From: VRUE01 sp963717375
Lineage (GTDB): Bacteria > Actinomycetota > Thermoleophilia > Solirubrobacterales > 70-9
NCBI GenBank assembly: GCA_963717375.1
Contig: OY970329.1
Location: 2,790,001-2,854,000 of the forward strand
DNA length: 64,000 nt
Reading direction: 5' to 3'
The position numbers and the translations under genes are program-made. The first letter of the stretch is position 1, and each line of letters starts with the position of its first letter. Positions 18,024-26,732 of this stretch are shown here, piece after piece. The notes beneath the pieces were generated by a model, which was given only the letters and a program-made list of their open reading frames with translations, searched no databases and was not told where the DNA came from.

Positions 18024-19694
18024 TCAACGCCACAGCTCGCGGCGCAGTAGCGCATTGCCGCGCTCGAGTTGATCGATGGTGGCGCTGGAGACCGAGCGCG
18101 TGCGGGTGTCGCGATTGATGCGGGCCTGGACCTCCCGGTGCGATTTGCCGGTGCGACGGGCGACGTCTGCGACCAGGCGCCTGCGCTCGCCGCGCAGCCG
18201 CTCTCGGGTGGCGTAGGCCGACTCCCGCTCGGGTTCGAGGTTCTCCGACGTGGCTTCGGGCCTGGCGAGGGTGGTCGCCTTCTTCGCCCCCGACCCGGGG
18301 TCATCGGTCGGGAAGAGCTGAAGCGTGGTTTCGCTCATGATTGCCTCGTCGAGTTCGGCATCGCCCGAGCTCAAGACGGCAAAGCCGCCACCCGGCTCGG
18401 GCCGCTCCGGATCGGCCTCGTCCATCTCGACCTCTTCCTCCTCGGCGCCCGGCGAGAGGTCGAGCGCGTGGCGGCGCTCCAGCTCAATCTCGTGGGCGAG
18501 CGCCTTCAGCCGCGGGTCGGCGGGCATCAGCAGGTAGCTCATCTGGCGGCGCGGCTTCGGGGTGGTCCGGATGAAGCGACCGACCACCTGGCGGAAGAAG
18601 AGCTCGGTCCGGGCCGCCGTCGCGTAGACGCCGACCCGCAGGCGGGGGATGTCGACGCCCTCGGAGACCATCAGGACCGAGACCAGCCAGCGCCGGTTCG
18701 AGGAGGCGAAATCGGCGATGCGCCGGCTGGCACCGGGCTCGTCGCTCATCACCAGCTCGGGTTGCTCCCCCGAGATCGATCCGAGCCGCGCCGCGATCGC
18801 CCGTGCGTGATCCTGATCGGAGGCGATGACCAGGCCGCCCGCGTCAGGGTGCCCGTCGGCGCGCACCTCGCTCAGCCTGGCGTCGCCGTCGCGCAGCACC
18901 TCGCCCATCCACTCGCCGTCCGGGCTGAGCGCCGTGCGCAGGCGCCGGGCCGCCTCCACCGCCGGCAGGGCGAGGTCGAAGTCGGCGCTGCGCAGCCGGC
19001 CATCCGAGACCCACTCCATCTCACCGTCATAGGGCAGGAAGGTGATCGGGCGGCACACCCGGTCGACCAGCGCCTGTGGATAGCCGTAGGCGTAGTCGGC
19101 CCGGCTGAGACCGTCCCCGTCGTAGGTGACCCAGGGAATGGCCGAGTTGTCGGAGCGGAAGGGCGTGCCCGAGAGGAGCAGCCGGAAGCGGGCGCCGTCG
19201 AAGGCCTTGCGGGTTTGCAGGCCCCAGGCGGCCAGATCGCCCATGTGGTGCGGCTCGTCGGCGATCAGAAGGGTCGGCCGGCGGCCGGCGGCCAGCCGGT
19301 GCACCTCCGGCCCGGCCGAGATCGTCTGGTAGGTGACGGCGACGCCGTGGAAGTCGGCCGACTCCGGGCCGTCCGAGTTAGGCCTGTTCGGCTCGAGGTC
19401 GATGCCGTAGCGGCCCGCGTCGGCGGCCCACTGGCGGCAGATGTGGGTGGTCGGGCCGGCCACGACAACGCGCGAGACGAACTTGGCGCTCAGCATCCGG
19501 TGGGCGATGTGCAGGCCGAAGGTGGTCTTGCCGGCCGCCGGCGTCGCCGAGGCCAAGAAGCTGGCGCCAGAGTGCGCCCGCACGGATTCGGTCGCCTCCT
19601 CCTGCCACGAGCGCAGGGGTCGGTCGTCGGGCCAATCCGGAAGCGACCGGGCGCGCGGGTTGCCGCCGATCGGGTGCTTAGAGGCGTCGTACAA
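18024..19694 (-). CDS. SF2 DEAD/DEAH-type helicase
   Basis: 556 residues from TTG 19694. Motif I is ATPAAGKTTF (GKT at 55-57), motif II DEPHH at 146-150, motif III LLSGTPFRS, and the second RecA domain has FFRQVVGRFIRTT (motif VI). The C-terminal ~120 residues are charged, with an acidic stretch and a basic end. The protein resembles restriction/phage-type SF2 helicases (type III Res/SSL2-like), but no nuclease or methylase neighbour is present, so it looks like an orphan. The start is uncertain: no Shine-Dalgarno and no early alternative Met. Confidence 0.85.
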   Translation of the reverse strand: MYDASKHPIGGNPRARSLPDWPDDRPLRSWQEEATESVRAHSGASFLASATPAAGKTTFGLHIAHRMLSAKFVSRVVVAGPTTHICRQWAADAGRYGIDLEPNRPNSDGPESADFHGVAVTYQTISAGPEVHRLAAGRRPTLLIADEPHHMGDLAAWGLQTRKAFDGARFRLLLSGTPFRSDNSAIPWVTYDGDGLSRADYAYGYPQALVDRVCRPITFLPYDGEMEWVSDGRLRSADFDLALPAVEAARRLRTALSPDGEWMGEVLRDGDARLSEVRADGHPDAGGLVIASDQDHARAIAARLGSISGEQPELVMSDEPGASRRIADFASSNRRWLVSVLMVSEGVDIPRLRVGVYATAARTELFFRQVVGRFIRTTPKPRRQMSYLLMPADPRLKALAHEIELERRHALDLSPGAEEEEVEMDEADPERPEPGGGFAVLSSGDAELDEAIMSETTLQLFPTDDPGSGAKKATTLARPEATSENLEPERESAYATRERLRGERRRLVADVARRTGKSHREVQARINRDTRTRSVSSATIDQLERGNALLRRELWR

Positions 19695-19750
19695 GGGCGG
19701 GCCACAATAGGGTCGCCCGCGGTCGGAGGGCGTCTCGCGCTCGCACCCGG

Positions 19751-20923
19751 CTACGACAGACGGGAATTGACTTCTGCTGCTAGTTCGAAGAGCGGCGGGC
19801 AGGCACCGCTGTCGTTGAAGCTTTCCAGCTGCAACATGAAGAACACGTCACCGCGTTGGACCCCGACCGTGGTCTGGTGCACGGTCCGATAGTGGTCGTA
19901 GTGGCAGATTGCGCCGTCACCAATACCGGGATCTCGTTCGACGTAAGTTTCGTGTCCAGGCTGTGGATGGGCTTCTTCCTTTTCCCAGGCATCGAAGACC
20001 CTCTCGATGGTCGGCGTCTGTTCGCTCGTGGTGATGGCGAAGTCGATGGACGTGAGTTCCTTTGGCCCCAGCCGGTTGTCGTCCTCATTGGTGTAGTTGC
20101 AGTCTTCAGCGCTTGAGGTGACCGGGATTGGGTTGGGGAAGACGCCTTCGACCTGTTCTTCGGTGAGGATCGAACAGGGCTTGGGGATGGCCGATGGCGA
20201 GCCGCTCAGGTTCTCCGACTGCTCCTGTTGTGCCGTCGAGTCGGTCTCGGAGTTGCTGGTTGCCTGCGTTGAAGGGTTTTCCCGTTTCGCGGCGGCACTG
20301 CCGATCTGTTCGGCGACGGCCTGCGGGTCAGGGACCGATCCTTCGGGGAGCAGAACCGAGATTTTCTGGTGCGGGAACCAGAGTTCGGCGTTGGAGAAAT
20401 TGACCGGCGTGATGTCGTTGGCGGAGACTTGGGTCAGCTCCAGGAACGCACCCTGACCCCAGCTCGGCTGATCGATCAGGGTGCCAACGGCGGCTTCAAT
20501 CTCTTCGCTGCTCGCTGGTTCCGATTGTTCGAGTTCTTCAAGTTTGGCTTTCAGCGCCGCCGGAGTCTTCTGTTCCTGATCGGGCAGGGGAAATTCGCTG
20601 ACTTCGACGGTCGGGTTTTCGTAGTGAGCGTTGGCGTCGGTTTCCAGATCGTGTTCTGAGGCTGTCGAGAACTCGCAGATCCAGCTTTCGGGCCTGATCG
20701 CGGGATCGAGCTCCGAGACCTCCTGGCCAATGGCTGCGCTGACCTCACTCACGGTCAGCGGACAATCGCCGGATGCTTCGTCGCTGACGGCGCCATCCGG
20801 TTCCGTCGACGCCGGTGAGCCGCTTGCAGACCCTTCGCCAGGGGATCCCTCACTTGAGCCGCAGCCGCCAATGCTCACTGCCACGAGCATTGCCGCCGCC
20901 AGCATCGTCAAGCGGGCTGCCAC
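19751..20923 (-). CDS. Lipoprotein with two DUF3558-like domains
   Basis: 390 residues from GTG 20923. A lipoprotein signal (MAARLTMLAAAMLVAVSIGG followed by Cys) is followed by a Ser/Gly/Glu linker. Two domains share the pattern Cys-x-x-(L/I)-(T)-x-x-x-V-then Cys: CPLTVSEVSAAIG...WICEF and CSILTEEQVEGVF...DCNYTNE. This is the DUF3558/sensor-like lipoprotein pattern of actinobacteria. The start overlaps the end of the VOC gene by 16 nt; ATG 20905 would lose the positively charged n-region. It probably faces the outside of the membrane; the role is unknown. Confidence 0.75.
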   Translation of the reverse strand: MAARLTMLAAAMLVAVSIGGCGSSEGSPGEGSASGSPASTEPDGAVSDEASGDCPLTVSEVSAAIGQEVSELDPAIRPESWICEFSTASEHDLETDANAHYENPTVEVSEFPLPDQEQKTPAALKAKLEELEQSEPASSEEIEAAVGTLIDQPSWGQGAFLELTQVSANDITPVNFSNAELWFPHQKISVLLPEGSVPDPQAVAEQIGSAAAKRENPSTQATSNSETDSTAQQEQSENLSGSPSAIPKPCSILTEEQVEGVFPNPIPVTSSAEDCNYTNEDDNRLGPKELTSIDFAITTSEQTPTIERVFDAWEKEEAHPQPGHETYVERDPGIGDGAICHYDHYRTVHQTTVGVQRGDVFFMLQLESFNDSGACPPLFELAAEVNSRLS

Positions 20924-21261
20924 AGCTCGATTCGATTGCCCTCGGGATCGGTGACCCAGCCGAATCGACCGACACCCTCCATGTCCTGCGTCCCCTCGGC
21001 CACGTCTGCTCCTTTGGCGCGCAGTTGCGCAAGCATCGCATCCAGGTCACGGACCCGGAAGTTGATCATTGCCTGCTGGGTACGCGACCCGAAGTAATCA
21101 GTATCGGACTCGAACGTCGCGAACACCGTCGGCCCTGCTTCCGGATGCCACAAGCCGTTCTCATCGGCGTCCAGCCCCAGGCAATCGCGATACCAAGCGC
21201 CCAGGGCCACCGGGTCGGCAGCTCGCATGAAGTATCCACCGATTCCAAGCACACGCTCCAT
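20908..21261 (-). CDS. VOC-family (glyoxalase/bleomycin-resistance-like) protein
   Basis: 117 residues, the length of one VOC module. ALGAWYRDCLGLD in the first beta-alpha unit and FGWVTDPEGNRIELWQP at the end are diagnostic, with the terminal Glu at the usual metal-ligand position. The family includes lyases, dioxygenases and drug-binding proteins, so no substrate can be assigned. It forms a two-gene minus-strand operon with the overlapping lipoprotein gene. Confidence 0.85.
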   Translation of the reverse strand: MERVLGIGGYFMRAADPVALGAWYRDCLGLDADENGLWHPEAGPTVFATFESDTDYFGSRTQQAMINFRVRDLDAMLAQLRAKGADVAEGTQDMEGVGRFGWVTDPEGNRIELWQPA

Positions 21262-21368
21262 TTCGCCATCTTGCCAGGACGGCGATCGGGCTGGCTGGCA
21301 CCACGTCGCCTGAGCGAGAAACTCAGAGTCGGGGGGACCGCTGGACGCTTCTCGGCCGTATCAGGGGT

Positions 21369-21913
21369 ATGAGCGGATATCACCATCGTTTCCTGCTGGT
21401 CCTCGCGACCTGCCTGGCCTTGCTCCCCGGCTGTGGCGAGGGCTCCCGGTCCGGCGACAAGATCGCCCGGAGCGCGCCCGGAGCGCGCACGACCCACCCA
21501 AAGCTTGCGGTCGGCTCCAAGATCCGCGACTGCGACATCACCTTCATCGGTTCCGGCCCGGCCGACTGGCGCAAGCACTCACTATGGATCGGCCCGTTCG
21601 GGCTGGCCGGTCGGGGCTCGGCCCCCGATTCGAAGAAAGCGCACACGAGGGCGGCCTGCTGTCGCTGAAGACGCCGACGATAGTCGCCGGGCATCGTCCG
21701 GTGACGGTCTCCGTGCCGGAGGCGCAGCGCTACCGCGTCGGGATCCTCGGAGTGCATCCCCACCCGGCCTACGCCTCGGTCACTTACGTGCCCTGCGACG
21801 ACAAGCCGCGAACCGTGTTTGCGGCCGGGTTCCTGCTGCGCGACCGCAGGCCGGTGACCCTCCTGGTCCAGGTCGGCGAGGGCTCGGTTCGGCGTCTCCG
21901 CATGAAGGGCTAG
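21369..21913 (+). pseudogene. Putative lipoprotein with a homopolymer frameshift
   Basis: The N-terminal frame from ATG 21369 encodes a lipoprotein signal (FLLVLATCLALLPG then Cys) and continues through ADWRKHSLWIGPFGLAGRG. From there the meaningful sequence switches frame and goes on as RFEESAHEGGLLSLKTPTIV to a natural end near VRRLRMKG at 21913. The switch is in the CCCCC run at 21622-21626; one added C gives a single 181-codon reading frame. The clean sequence on both sides favours a sequencing error or a very recent mutation. The function is unknown. Confidence 0.6.
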
Positions 21914-22050
21914 GCCTCCTCGGCCTCGGAGCCGACCCGGCCGATGCTCGCGATCAGCCAGATCTCACCGCGGTCGCGCCGGCTGAGGGCGCGAGCGGGG
22001 AGGAATTTGCGGGTGCGCCGCTAAACTCAGGCGCGAAGGACGAGTTTCCC

Positions 22051-22123
22051 GGGGCTGTAGCTCAGCTGGAAGAGCGTCGCGCTGGCAGCGCGAAGGTCAG
22101 GGGTTCGAGCCCCCTCAGCTCCA
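22051..22123 (+). tRNA. tRNA-Ala(GGC)
   Basis: A full 73-nt cloverleaf. The acceptor GGGGCTG pairs with CAGCTCC (one G-U), the D arm is GCTC/GAGC, the anticodon stem TCGCG/CGCGA encloses CTGGCAG with anticodon GGC at 22084-22086, and the T arm is AGGGG/CCCCT. Discriminator A; CCA is not encoded. Confidence 0.97.
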
Positions 22124-22162
22124 CTGTTCAGATCCGCGCGTGAAGTTGCCGATGAGGTAGCG

Positions 22163-22870
22163 ATGAGCACGGCCAACTCGCACGTCTTCTCGCACGGGAT
22201 GCGGGATACGCGGGTGGCGCTGGAGGCTTGGAACGAGCAGCCCTGGCGCGTCCTGCGCGCCTGGCTGGCGCTGAGCGCCGCGATCGCGCTGGCCCTGCTC
22301 GGTGCGGTCTGGGTCGTCGCCGGGCTGCTCACCCCCGACATCACCCCGATCCATCTGCCTGGGCTGACCGAACCATCCGATCCCGGCGACCTGCTGCCGA
22401 TCCTCTGGCGCAACTCGCTGGTCCTGGCCCTTCATGCCACGGCCTGCGTCGCCGGCTTCATCGCCGGCGCCTCGATGCCGATCGCCGCCGCCCAGCGCAG
22501 CGGCTTCTCGCGCTGGGTCCACGTCAAGGCGGGGGAGCTGGCGATCCTCTTCGTCTGCGCGGTGACCCTCTTCTCGCTCTCCACCCAGGCGCTCTACCTT
22601 GGCTTCCAGGGCTCGACGATCGCTTTCCAGCTCCACATCTCGATCGGCGTCCTGCTGCTCACCGTCCTCCCGCACGCCCTGCTCGAGCTGACCGCCCTCT
22701 TCCTGCCGCTCGCGGCGTGGCTGATCGCCAGTCGCCGCGGCGAGTGGAACCAGCTCCTCGCCGCCACCTTCGTCACGGTGTTGATCGCGATCCCGTGCCT
22801 TGTGGTGGCCGCGACGATCGAGGTTTACGTTTGGCCCCACATCCTCGCAGCCGTCTCGCCGATGTTCTGA
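22163..22870 (+). CDS. Stage II sporulation protein M (SpoIIM)-family membrane protein
   Basis: 235 residues with about five membrane segments. HATACVAGFIAGASMPIAAA, then a QLHISIGVLLLTVLPHALLE segment and the end AATIEVYVWPHILA match the SpoIIM/DUF95 pattern (H...E..A glycine-rich membrane core, conserved PH.LLEL). SpoIIM homologues also occur in non-sporulating actinobacteria, where their role is unclear. It begins 40 nt after tRNA-Ala. Confidence 0.75.
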   Translation: MSTANSHVFSHGMRDTRVALEAWNEQPWRVLRAWLALSAAIALALLGAVWVVAGLLTPDITPIHLPGLTEPSDPGDLLPILWRNSLVLALHATACVAGFIAGASMPIAAAQRSGFSRWVHVKAGELAILFVCAVTLFSLSTQALYLGFQGSTIAFQLHISIGVLLLTVLPHALLELTALFLPLAAWLIASRRGEWNQLLAATFVTVLIAIPCLVVAATIEVYVWPHILAAVSPMF

Positions 22871-22898
22871 GCTACCAGCCACCGGCCAGTACGCTCGA

Positions 22899-23144
22899 AT
22901 GGTGGAGCAGCTTGTACAGGTCGTCGGCGCGCTTTTGATCCTGATCGCCTTCGCGGCGTCGCAGTTCGGCGCCATGGATCCGCACTCGCGGAGCTACCTC
23001 GCGCTCAACTTCTTCGGCTCGCTGATCCTCGCCGTTCTCGCCTGGCGCGAACACCAGTGGGGCTTCCTCATGCTCGAGTCGGTTTGGGCACTGGTCTCCG
23101 GCTGGGGCCTGCGCGCGACGCTTCGCAGTGCGCGCCCCTCGTAA
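22899..23144 (+). CDS. CBU_0592-family small membrane protein
   Basis: 81 residues from ATG 22899 (GTG 22902 also possible). Three hydrophobic segments: VVGALLILIAFAASQFG, YLALNFFGSLILAVLAW, and FLMLESVWALVSGWGL. The SRSYLALNFFGS...W.F..LE..WA..S.WGL pattern matches the CBU_0592 family of unknown function. It lies just upstream of leuS. Confidence 0.75.
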   Translation: MVEQLVQVVGALLILIAFAASQFGAMDPHSRSYLALNFFGSLILAVLAWREHQWGFLMLESVWALVSGWGLRATLRSARPS

Positions 23145-23157
23145 GATCGCGCCACGC

Positions 23158-25644
23158 ATGGCCGGTTACGACCAGAAAGAGATCGAGCGCAAGTGGCAGC
23201 AGGTCTGGGCCGAGGAGAAGACCTGGGAGGTCGCCAACCCAGGGCAGCCCGGCTTCGATGACTCGAAGCCGAAGTCCTACGTGCTGGAGATGCTGCCCTA
23301 CCCGTCAGGTGAACCACACGTCGGGCACCTGAAGACCTACGCGGTCGGCGATGCGATCGCCCACTTCCGCCGCCGTCACGGCTTCGAGGTGATCCACCCG
23401 ATGGGCTACGACTCCTTCGGCCTGCCGGCCGAGAACAACGCGATCAAGACCGGCGAGCCGCCGCGGGCGGCGACCGAGCGCTCGATCGAGTCCTTCCAGC
23501 GCCAGTTCCGCGAGTGGGGCATCTCGATCGACTGGTCGCGCGAACTGGCGACCCACACGCCCGAGTACTACCGCTGGACCCAGTGGATCTTCCTGCGGCT
23601 CTTCGAGCACGGCCTCGCCTACCGCACCGAAGCACCAGTGCAGTGGTGCCCCAAGGACGCCACCGTGCTGGCTAACGAGCAGGTCGTCGACGGCCGCTGC
23701 GAGCGCTGCGGCACCGAGGTCGTGCAGCGCAAGCTCAAACAGTGGTTCTTCAAGATCACCGACTACGCCGAGCGCCTGCTCGCCGATTTCGAGCGGCTCG
23801 AGTCCTGGCCCGAGCACGTGATCACGATGCAGCGCAACTGGATCGGCCGCTCCGAGGGCGCCGAGGTCGTCTTCCGCTGCGAGGAGCTCGGCCTCGACTT
23901 CCCCGTCTTCACGACCAGGCCCGACACGCTGTTCGGCGCCACCTTCTTCGTCCTCGCCCCCGAGCATCCCGAGCTGGACAGGTTGATTGCCGGGACCCCC
24001 GCCGAGCAGGCGGTGCGCGAGTACGTCGCCAAGGCCGCCCGCGAGTCGGCCGAGGAACGTGGGGCGGAGGACCGCGAGAAGACCGGCGTGCCGCTGGGGC
24101 GCAGCGTCGTCAACCCGGTCAACGGCGAGGAGATCCCGATGTTCGTCGCCGACTACGTCTTGATGGAGTACGGGACCGGCGCGATCATGGCGGTGCCGGG
24201 CCACGACGAGCGCGACTACGAGTTCGCCAAGCGCTTCGAGCTGCCGGTCCGCCGCGTGATCGAGGGCAGCGACCCCGAGAGCGCCCGTGACGACGAGGGC
24301 CTGCCTTATCCGGGCGACGGGCCGATGACCGGCTCCGGCCGCTTCGACGGCGTGGGCAACCGCGAGGCCTACGACGAGATCGTCGCCTGGCTCGGCGAGG
24401 AGGGCCGCGGCAAGACCTCGGTCAACTATCGCCTGCGCGACTGGCTGGTCTCGCGCCAGCGCTACTGGGGTGCGCCGATCCCGATCGTCTACTGCGACGA
24501 GTGCGGGATCGTCCCGGTGCCCGACGATCAGCTCCCGGTCGAGCTGCCCGAGGTCGACGACTACGCGCCGCAGGGCAAAAGCCCGCTGGCCGCCGCCGAG
24601 GATTGGGTCGCGACCGAGTGCCCGCGCTGCGGCAAGCCGGCCCGGCGCGAGACCGACACGATGGACACCTTCGTCGACTCCTCCTGGTACTTCATCCGCT
24701 ACCTCGACCCGCGCAACGAGAGCGCCGCCTGGGATCGCGGGGCGGCCGATCACTGGCTGCCGGTCGACCAGTACATCGGCGGGGTCGAGCACGCGATCCT
24801 GCACCTGATGTACGCGCGTTTCTTCGCCAAGGCGCTGGCCGACGTCGGCGTGCTCGGCGTACAGGAGCCCTTCGCCAACCTCTTCGCCCAGGGGATGATC
24901 ACCCGCGACGGGGCGAAGATGTCGAAGTCGCGCGGCAACACGGTCAGCCCCGCCGAGTACGTCGAGCGCTACGGCGCCGACACCGCCCGCACCTACATCT
25001 GCTTCATGGGACCGCCCGAGCGCGACGCCGACTGGGCCGACGAGGGGGTGGAGGGTGTCAACCGCTTCCTCTCCCGGCTTTGGCGGCTTTGTGAGGAGGT
25101 CGAGCCGCTGCCGGCGAGCGACGTCGAGGCCGCCCGAGAAGGAGACGCCCGCGCGCTCTTGGTCAAGGCCCACTGGGCGATCGACAAGGCGACGCGGGAC
25201 TTCCAGCGTGGCTTCCAATTCAACACGGTGATCGCCGCGGTGATGGAGTTGGTCAACGACGCCTACCGCCTCAAGGACGGCCTCTACGCGACGCCGGAGG
25301 GCACCGCCTCGGTGCGTTTCGCTGCGGCGACGGCGGCCTCGCTCGTCTTTCCCTTCGCACCGCACCTCGGTGCTGAGATCTGGGAGCGGCTTGAAGGCAA
25401 TCGGGTCTGGGAGCAGCCCTGGCCCGAGGCCGACCCCGAGCTTCTGAGCACCGACACGGTGACGCTGGTCGTCCAGGTCAACGGCAAGCTGCGCGACCGG
25501 ATTGAGGCCGCGGCCGACGCTCCGCGCGAGGAGTTGCTGCGATTGGCGCGCGAGAGCGAGAAGGTCAGCCGCTTCCTCGACGGCAAAGATGTCGTCAAGG
25601 AGGTCGTGGTTCCCGGCAAGCTGGTGAACCTCGTAGTTCGCTGA
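23158..25644 (+). CDS. leuS: Leucyl-tRNA synthetase
   Basis: 828 residues, a normal bacterial class Ia length. The HIGH-type motif is HVGH at 54-57 within LPYPSGEPHVGHLKTY, the KMSKS motif is in AKMSKSRGNTVSP near residue 585-590, and the CP1 editing domain (TTRPDTLFGATFFVLAPEHP) and zinc-type CxxC pairs (WCPKDATVL, CERCG) are present. ATG 23158 gives the usual N-terminus (YDQKEIERKWQQVW). It charges tRNA-Leu in the cytoplasm. No T-box leader is seen upstream. Confidence 0.97.
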   Translation: MAGYDQKEIERKWQQVWAEEKTWEVANPGQPGFDDSKPKSYVLEMLPYPSGEPHVGHLKTYAVGDAIAHFRRRHGFEVIHPMGYDSFGLPAENNAIKTGEPPRAATERSIESFQRQFREWGISIDWSRELATHTPEYYRWTQWIFLRLFEHGLAYRTEAPVQWCPKDATVLANEQVVDGRCERCGTEVVQRKLKQWFFKITDYAERLLADFERLESWPEHVITMQRNWIGRSEGAEVVFRCEELGLDFPVFTTRPDTLFGATFFVLAPEHPELDRLIAGTPAEQAVREYVAKAARESAEERGAEDREKTGVPLGRSVVNPVNGEEIPMFVADYVLMEYGTGAIMAVPGHDERDYEFAKRFELPVRRVIEGSDPESARDDEGLPYPGDGPMTGSGRFDGVGNREAYDEIVAWLGEEGRGKTSVNYRLRDWLVSRQRYWGAPIPIVYCDECGIVPVPDDQLPVELPEVDDYAPQGKSPLAAAEDWVATECPRCGKPARRETDTMDTFVDSSWYFIRYLDPRNESAAWDRGAADHWLPVDQYIGGVEHAILHLMYARFFAKALADVGVLGVQEPFANLFAQGMITRDGAKMSKSRGNTVSPAEYVERYGADTARTYICFMGPPERDADWADEGVEGVNRFLSRLWRLCEEVEPLPASDVEAAREGDARALLVKAHWAIDKATRDFQRGFQFNTVIAAVMELVNDAYRLKDGLYATPEGTASVRFAAATAASLVFPFAPHLGAEIWERLEGNRVWEQPWPEADPELLSTDTVTLVVQVNGKLRDRIEAAADAPREELLRLARESEKVSRFLDGKDVVKEVVVPGKLVNLVVR

Positions 25645-25685
25645 GCGGTTACGGATTCAGTCCACTTATCTGGTACAAAGCGCGC

Positions 25686-26081
25686 GTGCTCGTCAGGAGA
25701 CTCACAGAAGCACCAGTGGAGGAGTGGCACCGGCTGCGCACTCGCGTGCTCATGGACGCCGGCGAACTCGGCTCGCGAAATCTCTCCGTGACCTGGCTTG
25801 AGCTTCCCTCCGGCGCCGAGCAGACGCTGCGCTCGCACGAGGAGGCCGAGCAGGTCTACGTGGTGGTTCGCGGCACCGGCACGATGTCGGTTGCCGGCGA
25901 CACCCAGCAGGTCGCCGAGGGCGACCTGATCCTGGTCCCGCCGGCGACCGATCACTCGGTCGCCAACGATGGCGATGCCGATCTCTCCTGCATCTCGGTG
26001 CAGTCGCCGCCGGTGGCCGCGTCTGAGCTGTACAGCGACCAGCTCGCCGAGGTCGCCGGCTACGACGACGAAGATCTGTAG
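25686..26081 (+). CDS. Cupin-domain protein
   Basis: 131 residues from GTG 25686. A single cupin barrel: motif 1 is approximated by LRSHEEAEQVYVVVRGTGTM (H, E and the glycine spacing), and motif 2 by GDLILVPPATDHSVAND with its terminal histidine, so a metal site is plausible. The substrate and role are unknown. It lies between leuS and comEA. Confidence 0.85.
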   Translation: MLVRRLTEAPVEEWHRLRTRVLMDAGELGSRNLSVTWLELPSGAEQTLRSHEEAEQVYVVVRGTGTMSVAGDTQQVAEGDLILVPPATDHSVANDGDADLSCISVQSPPVAASELYSDQLAEVAGYDDEDL

Positions 26082-26138
26082 CGAAACCTTGTGAGTGCGC
26101 GCGCCACGCGCGCGCCAGTTTCGAAGACGGTTCGGGTC

Positions 26139-26723
26139 ATGCCCGAGCTGAGCAGATCACAGATCGCCGTCTACGGCGCAGTTGCGGTCGCACTGCTCCT
26201 CCTTGGCGCACGGGCTATTCGGGCTGAGGGGAGTAGTCAGCAGACCTCGTTCCCGGCGGGCGGGGACAAAGATTTCACCCTCGACAGCGGCGGATCCGGC
26301 GGTGATGTCGTCGTTGACGTCACCGGTGCGGTGGCCCGTCCCGGCGTCTACCGGCTGCCGGCGGGCGCGCGCGTCACCGACGCGGTTGGGCGTGCAGGTG
26401 GGGCGACGGGTGGGGCGCTGCTGGAAGCGATCAACCTCGCCGCACGGCTCGCCGATGGCCAGCAGGTCGTAGTGCCGAAGAAGGGACCGGGCGGAGCGCC
26501 GCTGGCGACGGCGGGGGCCGCCGGCGAAGACGGTCCGATCAGCCTCGGTTCGGCCACGGCTGAACAGCTCGACACGATTGACGGGATTGGGCCGGTGACG
26601 GCGCAGAAGATCGTCGAATATCGCGACCAGCGGGGAGGGCTCGCCTCGGTCGACCAGCTCGACCAGGTAAGCGGCATCGGGCCGGCGACGATGCAGTCGC
26701 TGCGTGCCCGCCTGCAGCCGTAG
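26139..26723 (+). CDS. comEA: Competence protein ComEA (SLBB + helix-hairpin-helix DNA binding)
   Basis: 194 residues from ATG 26139; GTG 26091 would add 16. One N-terminal membrane segment (IAVYGAVAVALLLLGARAI), an SLBB domain (VVDVTGAVARPGVYRLPAGA) and a C-terminal tandem HhH region (LDTIDGIGPVTAQKIVEYRD; VSGIGPATMQSLRARL). ComEA binds incoming DNA outside the membrane and delivers it to ComEC, whose gene follows 9 nt later. A complete natural transformation system cannot be claimed from these two genes. Confidence 0.92.
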   Translation: MPELSRSQIAVYGAVAVALLLLGARAIRAEGSSQQTSFPAGGDKDFTLDSGGSGGDVVVDVTGAVARPGVYRLPAGARVTDAVGRAGGATGGALLEAINLAARLADGQQVVVPKKGPGGAPLATAGAAGEDGPISLGSATAEQLDTIDGIGPVTAQKIVEYRDQRGGLASVDQLDQVSGIGPATMQSLRARLQP

Positions 26724-26732
26724 GCGGCGACG

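Noticed and set aside
23305..25365. 686-codon open frame opposite leuS
   Set aside because: Shadow of leuS; no motif, and leuS is unmistakable.
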